From: Massilia timonae CCUG 45783
Lineage (GTDB): Bacteria; Pseudomonadota; Gammaproteobacteria; Burkholderiales; Burkholderiaceae_D
Assembly (NCBI RefSeq): GCF_000315425.1
Contig: NZ_JH992922.1
Coordinates: forward strand, 68,376-132,375
Length of the DNA stretch: 64,000 bases
Reading direction: 5' to 3'
Shown in pieces: positions 52,149-60,197 of the stretch. Each line of letters begins with the position of its first letter. The first letter of the stretch is position 1. A program made the position numbers and the translations under genes. Under the pieces are notes generated by a model. It was not told the DNA's origin. It did not search any database and saw only the letters and a program-made list of their open reading frames with translations.

Positions 52149-52726
52149 TGACACAACCATTAATGACGTTGACCGCACGCTTCGATGTCAACCAAATAGA
52201 CGACGGGGTCGATTGGGTTTTTGCTGATCTTGACTCGGCCATTGAAGCCCTTCACTCCCCAATTGAGGCACAATGGAATCGCGACATCCAGTTCTCAGCT
52301 GGCCAAGAATTCAAGATCGCCATTACAGCAAGCGATAAGGACAAAACTGGATTTGAGTCGTTAGAGGTCGTGGATTGCTGCCTGATTACCCGCCCCCATA
52401 TCCTGTCCTGCGGACCGAATCAGCGCACCCGTTACGCTCCTCCTTCCCTCTTTGCATCCAGCAGCAGTCAGCAGCTCGGCGCCCTCTATAGAATTGAACC
52501 TTCGGCATTCACCGTACACAGTTCGGGGATCGATCCAGCGAAAGGAAAACGGATTACTCTACTATGGGACGGAAACTTGACTATAGGGCCTTATAACGGC
52601 CTGTGGGAATTGTCTTTTTATTTGACAGTTCGCATCAAGCGAAGTGGTGATGAGACTGAACAGCTGCGGGTATTTTACTTCGATCCTGAAACCGAGATTG
52701 GTAACGGTACATTCCCTCCAAACTAG
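52148..52726 (+). CDS. Hypothetical protein coupled to the kinase gene
   Basis: A 192-residue protein I do not recognise. It has no signal peptide or membrane helix and alternates short hydrophobic strands with polar loops (RITLLWDGNLTIGPYNG, LWELSFYLTVRIKRSG), suggesting an all-beta fold. Its start shares the last base of the kinase stop (TAATG), so the two are translated together. Its AT-rich composition matches the second half of the kinase gene. It may be a substrate or partner of the kinase. Confidence 0.7.
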   Translation: MTQPLMTLTARFDVNQIDDGVDWVFADLDSAIEALHSPIEAQWNRDIQFSAGQEFKIAITASDKDKTGFESLEVVDCCLITRPHILSCGPNQRTRYAPPSLFASSSSQQLGALYRIEPSAFTVHSSGIDPAKGKRITLLWDGNLTIGPYNGLWELSFYLTVRIKRSGDETEQLRVFYFDPETEIGNGTFPPN

Positions 52727-52737
52727 TATCGAAAGAT

Positions 52738-54276
52738 TTAAACTCTTTCGCTCAGACCTAACAGGCCAACATGACGCCGTAACGCCTCCGCCGGCGTCAT
52801 AAGCCGCGAAGCACACCGCTGGAGATCCCCCTCACAAGCCTCCCAGGCCGCACGAATCTCTTCCTCCGAAATATTGGCAGGAAAACGAATCCGAGGGTGA
52901 GCCTCCAGCAATTTATAAACCGTCGGCCGCGAAATCCCCAGCATCCTGGAAGCAGCCAGAATTTGCCAATGACTCTTTTCCATCGCCTCCACAAGATCGT
53001 CATCGCTCAGCTCTGACACCTTGCGCCGCACCGGCCTTAAAGCAGCAGACGAAGAAGTTACAGCAGCATCGGGAGGAGCGACTACCTCCGCCACCACAGG
53101 CAGCCCCACCGCCTGTTCCAACACCGGCACATTCCCCGCTTGCAAATCCAGCGTCACCCGCCGCATCGCATGCCCCAGCTGCCGCACATTCCCCGGCCAG
53201 TCCCCATTGAACACCTGGCTCAGCAACTCGAACGGCAGATTCCACCCATCCCCTGGCGCCTCGGCCTCCAGAAAATGCCGCACCAACACACCAAGATCCT
53301 CACGCCGCTCACGTAACGCCGGCACCCGAATCACGAACGCCTCGAGACGCCGCCGCAAGGCCTGATTGAACCCACCCTCTCCCAGATCCTGGTCGGTCGC
53401 CGCAACGATCCGCGCATTCGACCTCGCATCCGCGCCCGCCCCAAGCGGCCGATACTCGCCGCTCTCCAGCACGCGGAGCAGCATGGCCTGCACCGACGCC
53501 GGCGTATCCCCGACCTCGTCCAGGAACAACGTGCCATCCTCGGCCTCGGCAAACCACCCGCGCCGAGCACTGGTCGCCCCGGTGTACGCCCCCTTGACCG
53601 CGCCAAACAATTCGGCCGCCGCCAGCGACTCATTCAAGGTCGCCATATTGATTGCAACAAACCGCCCGCTCCGACGCCCACTGAGGGCATGAATCGCCTG
53701 CGCCGCCACCTCCTTGCCGCTGCCGGTCTCGCCCAGCAACAGCACCGGCATGCTGGTCCCGGCCACCTGCGCAATCGCTTCGCGCATCTTGATCGCCCCG
53801 TCGCCAACGCCGATCAGTCCCGGCACGTTCGCCGCGCGCGGCAGGCTGCGCATCAGATGCAGGCACACGAAGATCTGGCTCCCCAGCCCGATCACGATGC
53901 CGCGCTCGAGTTCACCCGCCGTGAAGCGGTCGGTCCCGTTCGACGGCCGCCCATTGAGTTCCAGCCCCATCTTGCCGCGCACGTGATCGATCTGGATGCC
54001 GCCCTCGGCGACGAAGCGGATATGCACCGGCTCGCGTGTGATCGAACGCTCGCCCAGCGGCGTTCCTTCATGCCCCGCGCCAGGGCGTACGGAAAGCGGC
54101 GCGAACAGCGGCGCAAACCGGTTCAGCGCGATCGCGCCGCCCGCGGCTGGCCCCAGCATCTGTTCGCCGATGCGTTCGCGTTGCGGGTGCCACAGGATCG
54201 TGATGCCGAGCACCGGCGCCGATGCGAAGTCCTCGGCCATCCCATAGCTGGTCAGTGTCGCGTCGGGATCGCTCAC
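52738..54276 (-). CDS. Sigma-54 activator (enhancer-binding protein) with FHA-like N-terminus
   Basis: The 512-residue regulator has an FHA-like N-terminal domain (about 20-140; PLGERSITREPVHIRF, GMELNG-like GLELNG), an AAA+ domain with Walker A GETGSGKE, the sigma-54 contact loop GAYTGA (a Tyr variant of GAFTGA), Walker B GTLFLDEVGD and the R-fingers, then a Fis-type helix-turn-helix (SHWQILAASRMLGISRPTVYKLL). A second Fis-like helical segment (EIRAAWEACEGDLQRCASRL) follows. There is no receiver domain; FHA binds phosphothreonine, so control by the neighbouring kinase is plausible. GTG at 54276 was chosen for its upstream purine-rich site; a start at 54417 is less likely. Confidence 0.87.
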   Translation of the reverse strand: MSDPDATLTSYGMAEDFASAPVLGITILWHPQRERIGEQMLGPAAGGAIALNRFAPLFAPLSVRPGAGHEGTPLGERSITREPVHIRFVAEGGIQIDHVRGKMGLELNGRPSNGTDRFTAGELERGIVIGLGSQIFVCLHLMRSLPRAANVPGLIGVGDGAIKMREAIAQVAGTSMPVLLLGETGSGKEVAAQAIHALSGRRSGRFVAINMATLNESLAAAELFGAVKGAYTGATSARRGWFAEAEDGTLFLDEVGDTPASVQAMLLRVLESGEYRPLGAGADARSNARIVAATDQDLGEGGFNQALRRRLEAFVIRVPALRERREDLGVLVRHFLEAEAPGDGWNLPFELLSQVFNGDWPGNVRQLGHAMRRVTLDLQAGNVPVLEQAVGLPVVAEVVAPPDAAVTSSSAALRPVRRKVSELSDDDLVEAMEKSHWQILAASRMLGISRPTVYKLLEAHPRIRFPANISEEEIRAAWEACEGDLQRCASRLMTPAEALRRHVGLLGLSERV

Positions 54277-54504
54277 GCTTGTCCACTCACGAAGTAAGCG
54301 CCGAGGGCATCGAGATATTCCTGAAACATGGGCTAAATGGGCACAATCCGCCTGATGAAAGATATACACAAATTCTAACCGATCGGAACGCTTCGGCGGC
54401 CTCTGGAAACCCAGCAAATTGTCGTGATCCGGCCAGCCCCTGACAGGCCAATCCAGCTATGATCCATCCAGCCTCGAGCGCCATGCCCGACAAGAAGGAG
54501 ACCC

Positions 54505-55296
54505 ATGCACATCCACACCCTGCGCTGCTTCGGCGTCACCGCCAACACGGGCAACCCCGCCATCGTCATCAAAGGCGATCCGTCACATCTAGATGCACGC
54601 CAGGCCTTCGCGCGCGAGCGCAACACCACCTGCGTCTGGATCGATCCGCCGAAGGACAAGGGCATGGCGGCCATCGTCGACTTCTACTATCCGCACATGC
54701 GCAGTCCCCTGTGCCTGCACGCCACGCTGGCCGCCGCTGCGCGGCTGTTCGCCCGCCCAGGCGCCAATCCACCATTAACGGTGAAGACCGCCATGCACGG
54801 CCTGCCGCTCGCACTGACCCGCGAAGCAGAACACCTGTTCGTGCGCCTGGCGCCGCAGCCCGCCCCGCAACCGGCACTTTCGCCGGAGCTACCGGCACGC
54901 CTGCTCGGCATCCCTACGTCAGCCATCGTCGCAGCGCCGCAAGTCGCCTCGGTCGGCAGCCCGAAACTGCTGGTGCGGGTGCGCGACCCGGCCACCCTGC
55001 ACGCGCTGGCGCCCGACCTGGAAGCGATCGCGCAGTGGGGCAAGGAACACGGCGTCAACGGCCTGTACGCCTACGCAGGCGACGCCGATGCGCAGGCCTT
55101 TGAAGGCCGCAACTTCAACCACCTCGACCCACGGCTCGAAGACAGCGCCACCGGCGTCGCGGCCGGCGCCCTCACCGTCCTGCTCGGCCACGCATTGACC
55201 GTGCGCCAGGGCCACGCCACCGGCCACGATTGCCTGATCCGCACGCGGATCGAAGATGGCGCGATACTGGTCGGCGGCCGTGTCGAGATGATTTGA
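54505..55296 (+). CDS. PhzF-family isomerase/epimerase-like protein
   Basis: The 263-residue protein belongs to the PhzF/diaminopimelate-epimerase-like fold. The N-terminal RCFGVTANTGNPAIVIKGD and the C-terminal LEDSATGVAAGAL, with the conserved Asp-Ser-Ala-Thr-Gly phosphate loop, are diagnostic. In PhzF a Glu is the catalytic base; here the corresponding N-terminal region lacks an obvious one, so activity is uncertain. No other phenazine genes are present. AAGGAG lies seven bases before the ATG. Confidence 0.82.
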   Translation: MHIHTLRCFGVTANTGNPAIVIKGDPSHLDARQAFARERNTTCVWIDPPKDKGMAAIVDFYYPHMRSPLCLHATLAAAARLFARPGANPPLTVKTAMHGLPLALTREAEHLFVRLAPQPAPQPALSPELPARLLGIPTSAIVAAPQVASVGSPKLLVRVRDPATLHALAPDLEAIAQWGKEHGVNGLYAYAGDADAQAFEGRNFNHLDPRLEDSATGVAAGALTVLLGHALTVRQGHATGHDCLIRTRIEDGAILVGGRVEMI

Positions 55297-55434
55297 CAAG
55301 CAGAATTGTCATGCTTTGTCATCACTTGGTCGAATAAGTTTTAGCTATAGCAGCACACCGTTGTGTTATTGCTACATTACGATGGTTACCGAAGAAACAA
55401 TTGAGTAATATCCGAATTTCCTTCGGAGAAAATT

Positions 55435-57831
55435 GTGATTAAACTCAAAATAATGTCTGGTTCGGTGCTATTGGCCTTATATGGTAGCGCCGCCCTGCTT
55501 TCCCTCGTCCCCGCTACCGCCCACGCGCAGACCGCGCCAGGCGTCGCCAGCGGCGATGTGATCCCCAGCGTCAGCGTGGTCGGCTCGCGCCGCGTCGGCG
55601 CCGCATCGAGCACCGATACCCCGGTGGCGATCGACTTCATTCCGATGACCAAGGCCGCCGAGCAAAGCGGCCAGTTCGACCTGGCCCAGGTGCTGACCAA
55701 TCTGTCGCCCTCGTTCAACTCGACCCGTCAAACGGGCGCCGACGGCGCCGACCTGATCGACTCGGCCGCCCTGCGTGGGCTGGGTTCGGACCAGACCCTG
55801 GTGCTGGTCAACGGCAAGCGCCGCCACACGGTGGCGCTTGTGAACCTGTTCGGCGCGCGCAACCGCGGCAATACCGGCACCGACATGAACGCGATCCCCG
55901 TGATGGCGATCCGCGAAGTGCAGGTGCTGCGCGATGGCGCCGCCGCCCAATACGGCTCGGACGCGATCGCCGGCGTGATCAACATCGACCTCAAACGCAG
56001 CCTGGGCTGCGAATCGGTGCTCGGCTACGGCCAGTACACCGCGGGCGACGGCGAGAACTGGCTGGCGTCGGCCTATTGCGGCGTGGCGGTGGCCGGCGGC
56101 GTGCTGGGCATCACCGGCGAATACTACGATCGCGGCCGCTCCAACCGCTCCGAACCGGGCAATCCGCGCATCATCGGCGACACCAAGTCCGAGAACCAGA
56201 CTGTCTACCTGAACGGCGAATTCCCCACTGGCCCCGGCAAGCTGTATTTCACGGCCGGCGCGCAAAAACGCGACGCCTCCTCGGCCGCCTGGGCGCGCGA
56301 AGGCATCGGTTCCGAAGACATCCCGTCGCGTAACTCGGCGGCGATGTACCCGGACGGCTTCGTCCCCTTCATCGACGGCGACGTCGACGACCGCTGGGGC
56401 ACCGTCGGCTACCGCTGGGCGGTCGGCGAATGGAATGCCGACGTCTCGCAAACCTATGGCTACAACCGCCTGAAGTACGACATCAACAATACCCTCAACG
56501 CCTCGATCGCCAACCTCGATTTGATCAACGGCGGCCAGGGCGTCAGCGCCAGCCGCTTCTACGCCGGCGGCTTCTCGTTCCAGCAGTCGACCACCAATCT
56601 CGACATCAGCCGCTTCTACGGCGACGTACTGAAGGGCATGAACGTGGCCTTCGGCCTCGAGCACCGCCGCGAGAACTACAAGATCTTCGCCGGCGAGGCC
56701 GGCTCGTGGATCGACGCCGACGGCGTGGGCATAGGGGGCAACGCCGGCAGCCAGGGCTTCCCGGGCTTCCAGCCGGGCGACGAGACCGACGCCGACCGCC
56801 ATAGCAACGCCGCCTACCTCGACATCGAAACCGACGTGACCGACCGCTTCAAGGTGCAGACCGCGCTGCGCCACGAACGCTATTCGGACTTCGGCTCGAC
56901 CACCACCGGCAAGCTGGCCGGCGCCTACCGCGTGGCGCCGAACGTGCTGCTGCGCGGCTCGGCCAGCACGGGCTTCCGTGCGCCGTCGCTGCAGCAGATG
57001 TACTTCTCGTCGACCTTCACCGACTTCGTCGGCGGCCAGCCGCTGGACGTGGTGCTGGCGCCGAACGGCGGCCCGGTCGCCAATGCCGCCGGCATCCCGC
57101 AGCTCAAGGACGAGGAATCGAAGAGCTACACGCTGGGCCTGACCTGGTCGCCGACCGGCGCCACCTCGGTGACGGCCGACCTGTACCGCATCGACATCGA
57201 CGACCGCATCGTGCTGTCGGGCCGCTTCGACGCCGACAACTACCCGGCGCTGGGCGCCACCCTGCAGCAGCTCGGCGTGGGCCAGGCGCAGTTCTTCGTC
57301 AACTCGGTCGACACCAAGACGCAAGGCCTGGACCTGACCGTGTCCAACCGCCGCAAGGTGGGCATCGGCAACCTGACCACCTTCCTGGCCGTGAACTTCA
57401 GCAAGACCGAAGTGCAGCGCGTGAAGGCGCCGGCGGCGCTGGCAGGCTTCGAAGACGTGCTGCTGTCGGAACGCGAGCGCCTGTTCATCGAGGAAGGCGC
57501 GCCGCGCCGCAAGGCCACGCTGGGCCTCGACTGGACCCAAGGCCAGCTCGAAACCTCGCTGCGCGTGATCCACTTCGGTCCGCAGACCCTGGGCACCTTC
57601 TCGGGTCCGCCGGTGCCGAACCAGCACTATGAGGCGAAGACCTCGGCCGACCTGTCGTTCACCTGGGCCTTCACCGAGAAGACCCGCCTGACCGTGGGCG
57701 GCACCAATATCTTCGACGTCAAGCCGACCCGCCAGGATCCGAACGAGACCGACAACGGCTTCAAGTACGAGAGCGTGCAGTTCGGCCTGAACGGCGCATC
57801 GATGTTCGCGCGCCTGGCGCACAAGTTCTGA
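55435..57831 (+). CDS. TonB-dependent outer membrane receptor
   Basis: The 798-residue receptor starts at a GTG with GGAG seven bases upstream. A signal peptide ends near AHAQT. The plug domain (about 60-180) includes LRGLGSDQTLVLVNGKRRH and QVLRDGAAAQYGSDAIAGVINI, and a 22-strand barrel follows, ending in the terminal Phe typical of outer membrane proteins. A TonB-box-like segment (VSVVGSRR) precedes the plug. The ligand is unknown; no siderophore or sugar genes are adjacent. Confidence 0.93.
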   Translation: MIKLKIMSGSVLLALYGSAALLSLVPATAHAQTAPGVASGDVIPSVSVVGSRRVGAASSTDTPVAIDFIPMTKAAEQSGQFDLAQVLTNLSPSFNSTRQTGADGADLIDSAALRGLGSDQTLVLVNGKRRHTVALVNLFGARNRGNTGTDMNAIPVMAIREVQVLRDGAAAQYGSDAIAGVINIDLKRSLGCESVLGYGQYTAGDGENWLASAYCGVAVAGGVLGITGEYYDRGRSNRSEPGNPRIIGDTKSENQTVYLNGEFPTGPGKLYFTAGAQKRDASSAAWAREGIGSEDIPSRNSAAMYPDGFVPFIDGDVDDRWGTVGYRWAVGEWNADVSQTYGYNRLKYDINNTLNASIANLDLINGGQGVSASRFYAGGFSFQQSTTNLDISRFYGDVLKGMNVAFGLEHRRENYKIFAGEAGSWIDADGVGIGGNAGSQGFPGFQPGDETDADRHSNAAYLDIETDVTDRFKVQTALRHERYSDFGSTTTGKLAGAYRVAPNVLLRGSASTGFRAPSLQQMYFSSTFTDFVGGQPLDVVLAPNGGPVANAAGIPQLKDEESKSYTLGLTWSPTGATSVTADLYRIDIDDRIVLSGRFDADNYPALGATLQQLGVGQAQFFVNSVDTKTQGLDLTVSNRRKVGIGNLTTFLAVNFSKTEVQRVKAPAALAGFEDVLLSERERLFIEEGAPRRKATLGLDWTQGQLETSLRVIHFGPQTLGTFSGPPVPNQHYEAKTSADLSFTWAFTEKTRLTVGGTNIFDVKPTRQDPNETDNGFKYESVQFGLNGASMFARLAHKF

Positions 57832-57852
57832 TCGCCCCCTGATCGGACAGCA

Positions 57853-57881
57853 ACGGCCCGCGATCATCGCGGGCCGTTTTC
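57853..57881 (+). terminator. Intrinsic terminator after the TonB receptor gene
   Basis: ACGGCCCGCGA and a complementary TCGCGGGCCGT arm around a short loop, followed by TTTTC, 22 bases after the stop codon. Confidence 0.85.
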
Positions 57882-57951
57882 ATTTGGAACGCCCCACCGC
57901 TCGGCCGGCGGGCGAGATATCATGCTTTTCTTTTGATGCTCTAAGAATGAC

Positions 57952-58731
57952 ATGCAAAAACTGATCGCCGAACTGATGCGGCTTTACCTTCCCGCCGACG
58001 CCCCACCGGCCGACGTGCTGACCCTGCACGTGCTCGGCCAGCAGAACGTGCCGATCAGCCTGACGAGCGGCGACGGCCAGACGCGCGCCATGATGATCCC
58101 TTTTCGCAAGACCAAGGGCCTCGAGGGCGACGCCCACTGGCTGCGGCTGTGCGAGGTCGCCAACACGCTGCAGGAAACGCTCGGCCTGCCCGCGCCGGCG
58201 GTGAGCATTTCGGGCGGCGACGCCTATTACCTGTGGCTGTCGCTGGCAGAGCCGGTGCCGGCCCACCAGGCCCAGACCTTCCTCGAACGCCTGCGCGACG
58301 CGTACTTCCCCGAAATCGAACTGGACACGGACGCGGTGCGCGCACCGATCGCGCTGCCGCCCTGCCTGCATCCGCGCACCGGCAAGTGGGCGGCGTTCAT
58401 CCATCCGGGCATGGGCGCCTCGTTCGCCGACGAGCCGGGGCTGGACCTGGCGCCGCCGCCGCTGGGCCAGGCCGCCTTTCTCGAAGGGCTGGAAAGCATC
58501 GGCAAGGAACAGTTCGAGCAGGTCTTCCAGGCGCTCGAGGCGGCGCCGCAACCCATGCCCGCGCATGTGCCCGTGGTGGTTGCCGCGCCGGCTCCTTCGC
58601 TCGCGCCGCACACGCCGATGCCAGGCCTGCTGCTCAAGGATGCGACGCTGGAAGACATCGTGCGTCACCTGCATGCGATGAACATCGAACCGACGTTCCG
58701 CCACCTGATTCCACCGCCGCACCGCGACTGA
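57952..58731 (+). CDS. Hypothetical protein with possible primase-like features
   Basis: A 259-residue protein I do not recognise with certainty. The central part (VSISGGDAYYLWLSLAEPVP, then FLERLRDAYFPEI and APIALPPCLHPRTGKW) resembles the core of archaeo-eukaryotic-type primases such as those in PrimPol-like or TOTE systems: a Ser-Gly-Gly turn, a hydrophobic strand with EPVP, and a conserved Leu-Pro loop. The third catalytic element is not obvious. The C-terminal third is Pro/Ala-rich and ends with a short helical region. No helicase or nuclease gene accompanies it. Confidence 0.6.
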   Translation: MQKLIAELMRLYLPADAPPADVLTLHVLGQQNVPISLTSGDGQTRAMMIPFRKTKGLEGDAHWLRLCEVANTLQETLGLPAPAVSISGGDAYYLWLSLAEPVPAHQAQTFLERLRDAYFPEIELDTDAVRAPIALPPCLHPRTGKWAAFIHPGMGASFADEPGLDLAPPPLGQAAFLEGLESIGKEQFEQVFQALEAAPQPMPAHVPVVVAAPAPSLAPHTPMPGLLLKDATLEDIVRHLHAMNIEPTFRHLIPPPHRD

Positions 58732-58814
58732 CGGCGCTTCCCAAGCGGGACGCCGCCCGATCGGCCGTCATGCGACACTGGCCATCCTGAATCCTGCATG
58801 TGAAGGAGAGCCTC

Positions 58815-58964
58815 ATGACGACAGACCAGCAAAAGCCGGAACAGCCGCCGACCGTCCAGCCGGCCGATACCGATGGACTGAAGAACAAGAAACCCGAAGA
58901 GTTGACGCCGGAAGAACTGCGCCTGATGGCGGATACGATGCCCGGCGAGGGACCGGGAGACTGA
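58815..58964 (+). CDS. Small acidic hypothetical protein (49 residues)
   Basis: The ATG is preceded by GAAGGAGAGCCTC, an excellent ribosome-binding site. The 49-residue product is Pro/Glu/Thr/Asp-rich, with a helical KKPEELTPEELRLMAD centre and an end in GPGD. It has no signal or membrane segment and looks intrinsically disordered. A terminator follows. Confidence 0.65.
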   Translation: MTTDQQKPEQPPTVQPADTDGLKNKKPEELTPEELRLMADTMPGEGPGD

Positions 58965-58970
58965 AGCAAA

Positions 58971-58999
58971 CAGGCCCGCAGTGCGACGCTGCGGGCCTG
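58971..58999. terminator. Bidirectional hairpin between convergent genes
   Basis: CAGGCCCGCAG and CTGCGGGCCTG arms around a 7-base loop. On the minus strand a T-rich stretch follows, so it mainly ends the LivK-type gene; it also closes the small plus-strand gene. Confidence 0.7.
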
Positions 59000-59006
59000 C
59001 TACTGT

Positions 59007-60137
59007 TTACTTCGTGACGGTCAGCAGCGAACGCTTGCCGCCCTTGAAGGTGTACAGCGTGATCGTGCCGTCGCGGATATCGCCGCGCTGGTCGAAGGCG
59101 ATCGGGCCGGTCACGCCCTTGTACTGGATCTTCGCCAGCACCGGCAGATACTTGGCCGGCGCCGCCGAGCCGGCCTTCACCATCGCCTCGGCCATGGCCA
59201 TCGTCGCGTCGTAGGCATACGGCGCATTGATCTGCACGTCGATGCCGAAGCGCTTCTTGTAGTCGGCGCGGAACTTGTCCATGCCGGCCTTGGCGTCGCC
59301 CTGCACGCCACCCGCTTCCGCGCACACTACCTGGCCATCCGCCATGGTGCCGCCCGACAGCTTGTAGATCTCGTCCGAGCAGATGCCGTCGCCGCCCATC
59401 ATGCGCACGTTCATGCCCAGCTGTTTCATCTGGCGCAGCATCGGGCCGGCGGTCGCGTTCATGCCGCCGAAGAACACCAGGTCCGGCTTGGTGGCGCGGA
59501 TGCGGGTGACGATGGCGCTGAAGTCGGTCGCCTTGTCGTTGGTGAATTCGCGCGCGACGACGCTGCCGCCGGCTTTTTGCAGGCTGCGCGAGAACTCGGT
59601 CGCCAGGCCCTGGCCGTAGGCGGTGCGGTCGTCCACCACCGCCACCCGCTTCGCCTTCATGGTGCCGGTGGCGTAGCGGCCCAGGGCCTGCCCCAGCTGC
59701 ACGTCGTTGGCGATCACGCGGAAGGCCGTGTTGAAACCCTGCTGGGTGTATTTCGGGCTGGTGCTCGAGTGCGAGATCTGCGGGATGCCCGCAGTGTTGT
59801 AGATCTTGGAGGCCGGGATCGTGGTGCCCGAGGTCTGGTGACCGATCACGCCGTTCACCTTGGCGTCGACCAGCTTCTGGGCCACGCTGGTGGCTTGCTT
59901 CGGATCGGCCGCGTCGTCCTCGGCCACCAGCTGGAAGGTGACCTTCTTGCCGCCGATGGTCACGCCGCGCGCGTTGAGCGCCTCGATCGCCATGCGCGCG
60001 CCGTTCTCGGTGTCCTTGCCAAAATAGGCGACCGGGCCGGTCAATCCCGCCACGTGGGCGATCCGCACCACTTCCTGGCTCGAGGCCACGCCGGCCAGGG
60101 TCGACAGCACGGCTGCCATGATTATCTTCTTGTTCAT
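59007..60137 (-). CDS. Branched-chain amino acid-type ABC substrate-binding protein
   Basis: The 376-residue periplasmic protein is of the LivJ/LivK type. The N-terminal signal peptide (MNKKIIMAAVLSTLAGVASS) is followed by VVRIAHVAGLTGPVAYFGKD, the usual start of the domain, and VNGVIGHQTSGTTIPAS, which lines the ligand cleft. The ATG at 60137 has GAGGA five bases upstream. No permease or ATPase genes accompany it, so it must share a transporter encoded elsewhere or act as a sensor. Confidence 0.9.
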   Translation of the reverse strand: MNKKIIMAAVLSTLAGVASSQEVVRIAHVAGLTGPVAYFGKDTENGARMAIEALNARGVTIGGKKVTFQLVAEDDAADPKQATSVAQKLVDAKVNGVIGHQTSGTTIPASKIYNTAGIPQISHSSTSPKYTQQGFNTAFRVIANDVQLGQALGRYATGTMKAKRVAVVDDRTAYGQGLATEFSRSLQKAGGSVVAREFTNDKATDFSAIVTRIRATKPDLVFFGGMNATAGPMLRQMKQLGMNVRMMGGDGICSDEIYKLSGGTMADGQVVCAEAGGVQGDAKAGMDKFRADYKKRFGIDVQINAPYAYDATMAMAEAMVKAGSAAPAKYLPVLAKIQYKGVTGPIAFDQRGDIRDGTITLYTFKGGKRSLLTVTK

Positions 60138-60197
60138 CGATTCCTCATCCATTGCGATGCGGGCCAAGACCATGGTTGGCCCGCGGAACCGATCATT

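Noticed and set aside
54505..55296. Start of a phenazine biosynthesis cluster
   Set aside because: Only a PhzF-like protein is present; no phzA-G partners occur and PhzF homologues are widespread outside phenazine pathways.
55477..57867. Long minus-strand frame antisense to the TonB receptor
   Set aside because: It mirrors the receptor codons and has no family motifs; the receptor has plug and barrel signatures and a signal peptide.
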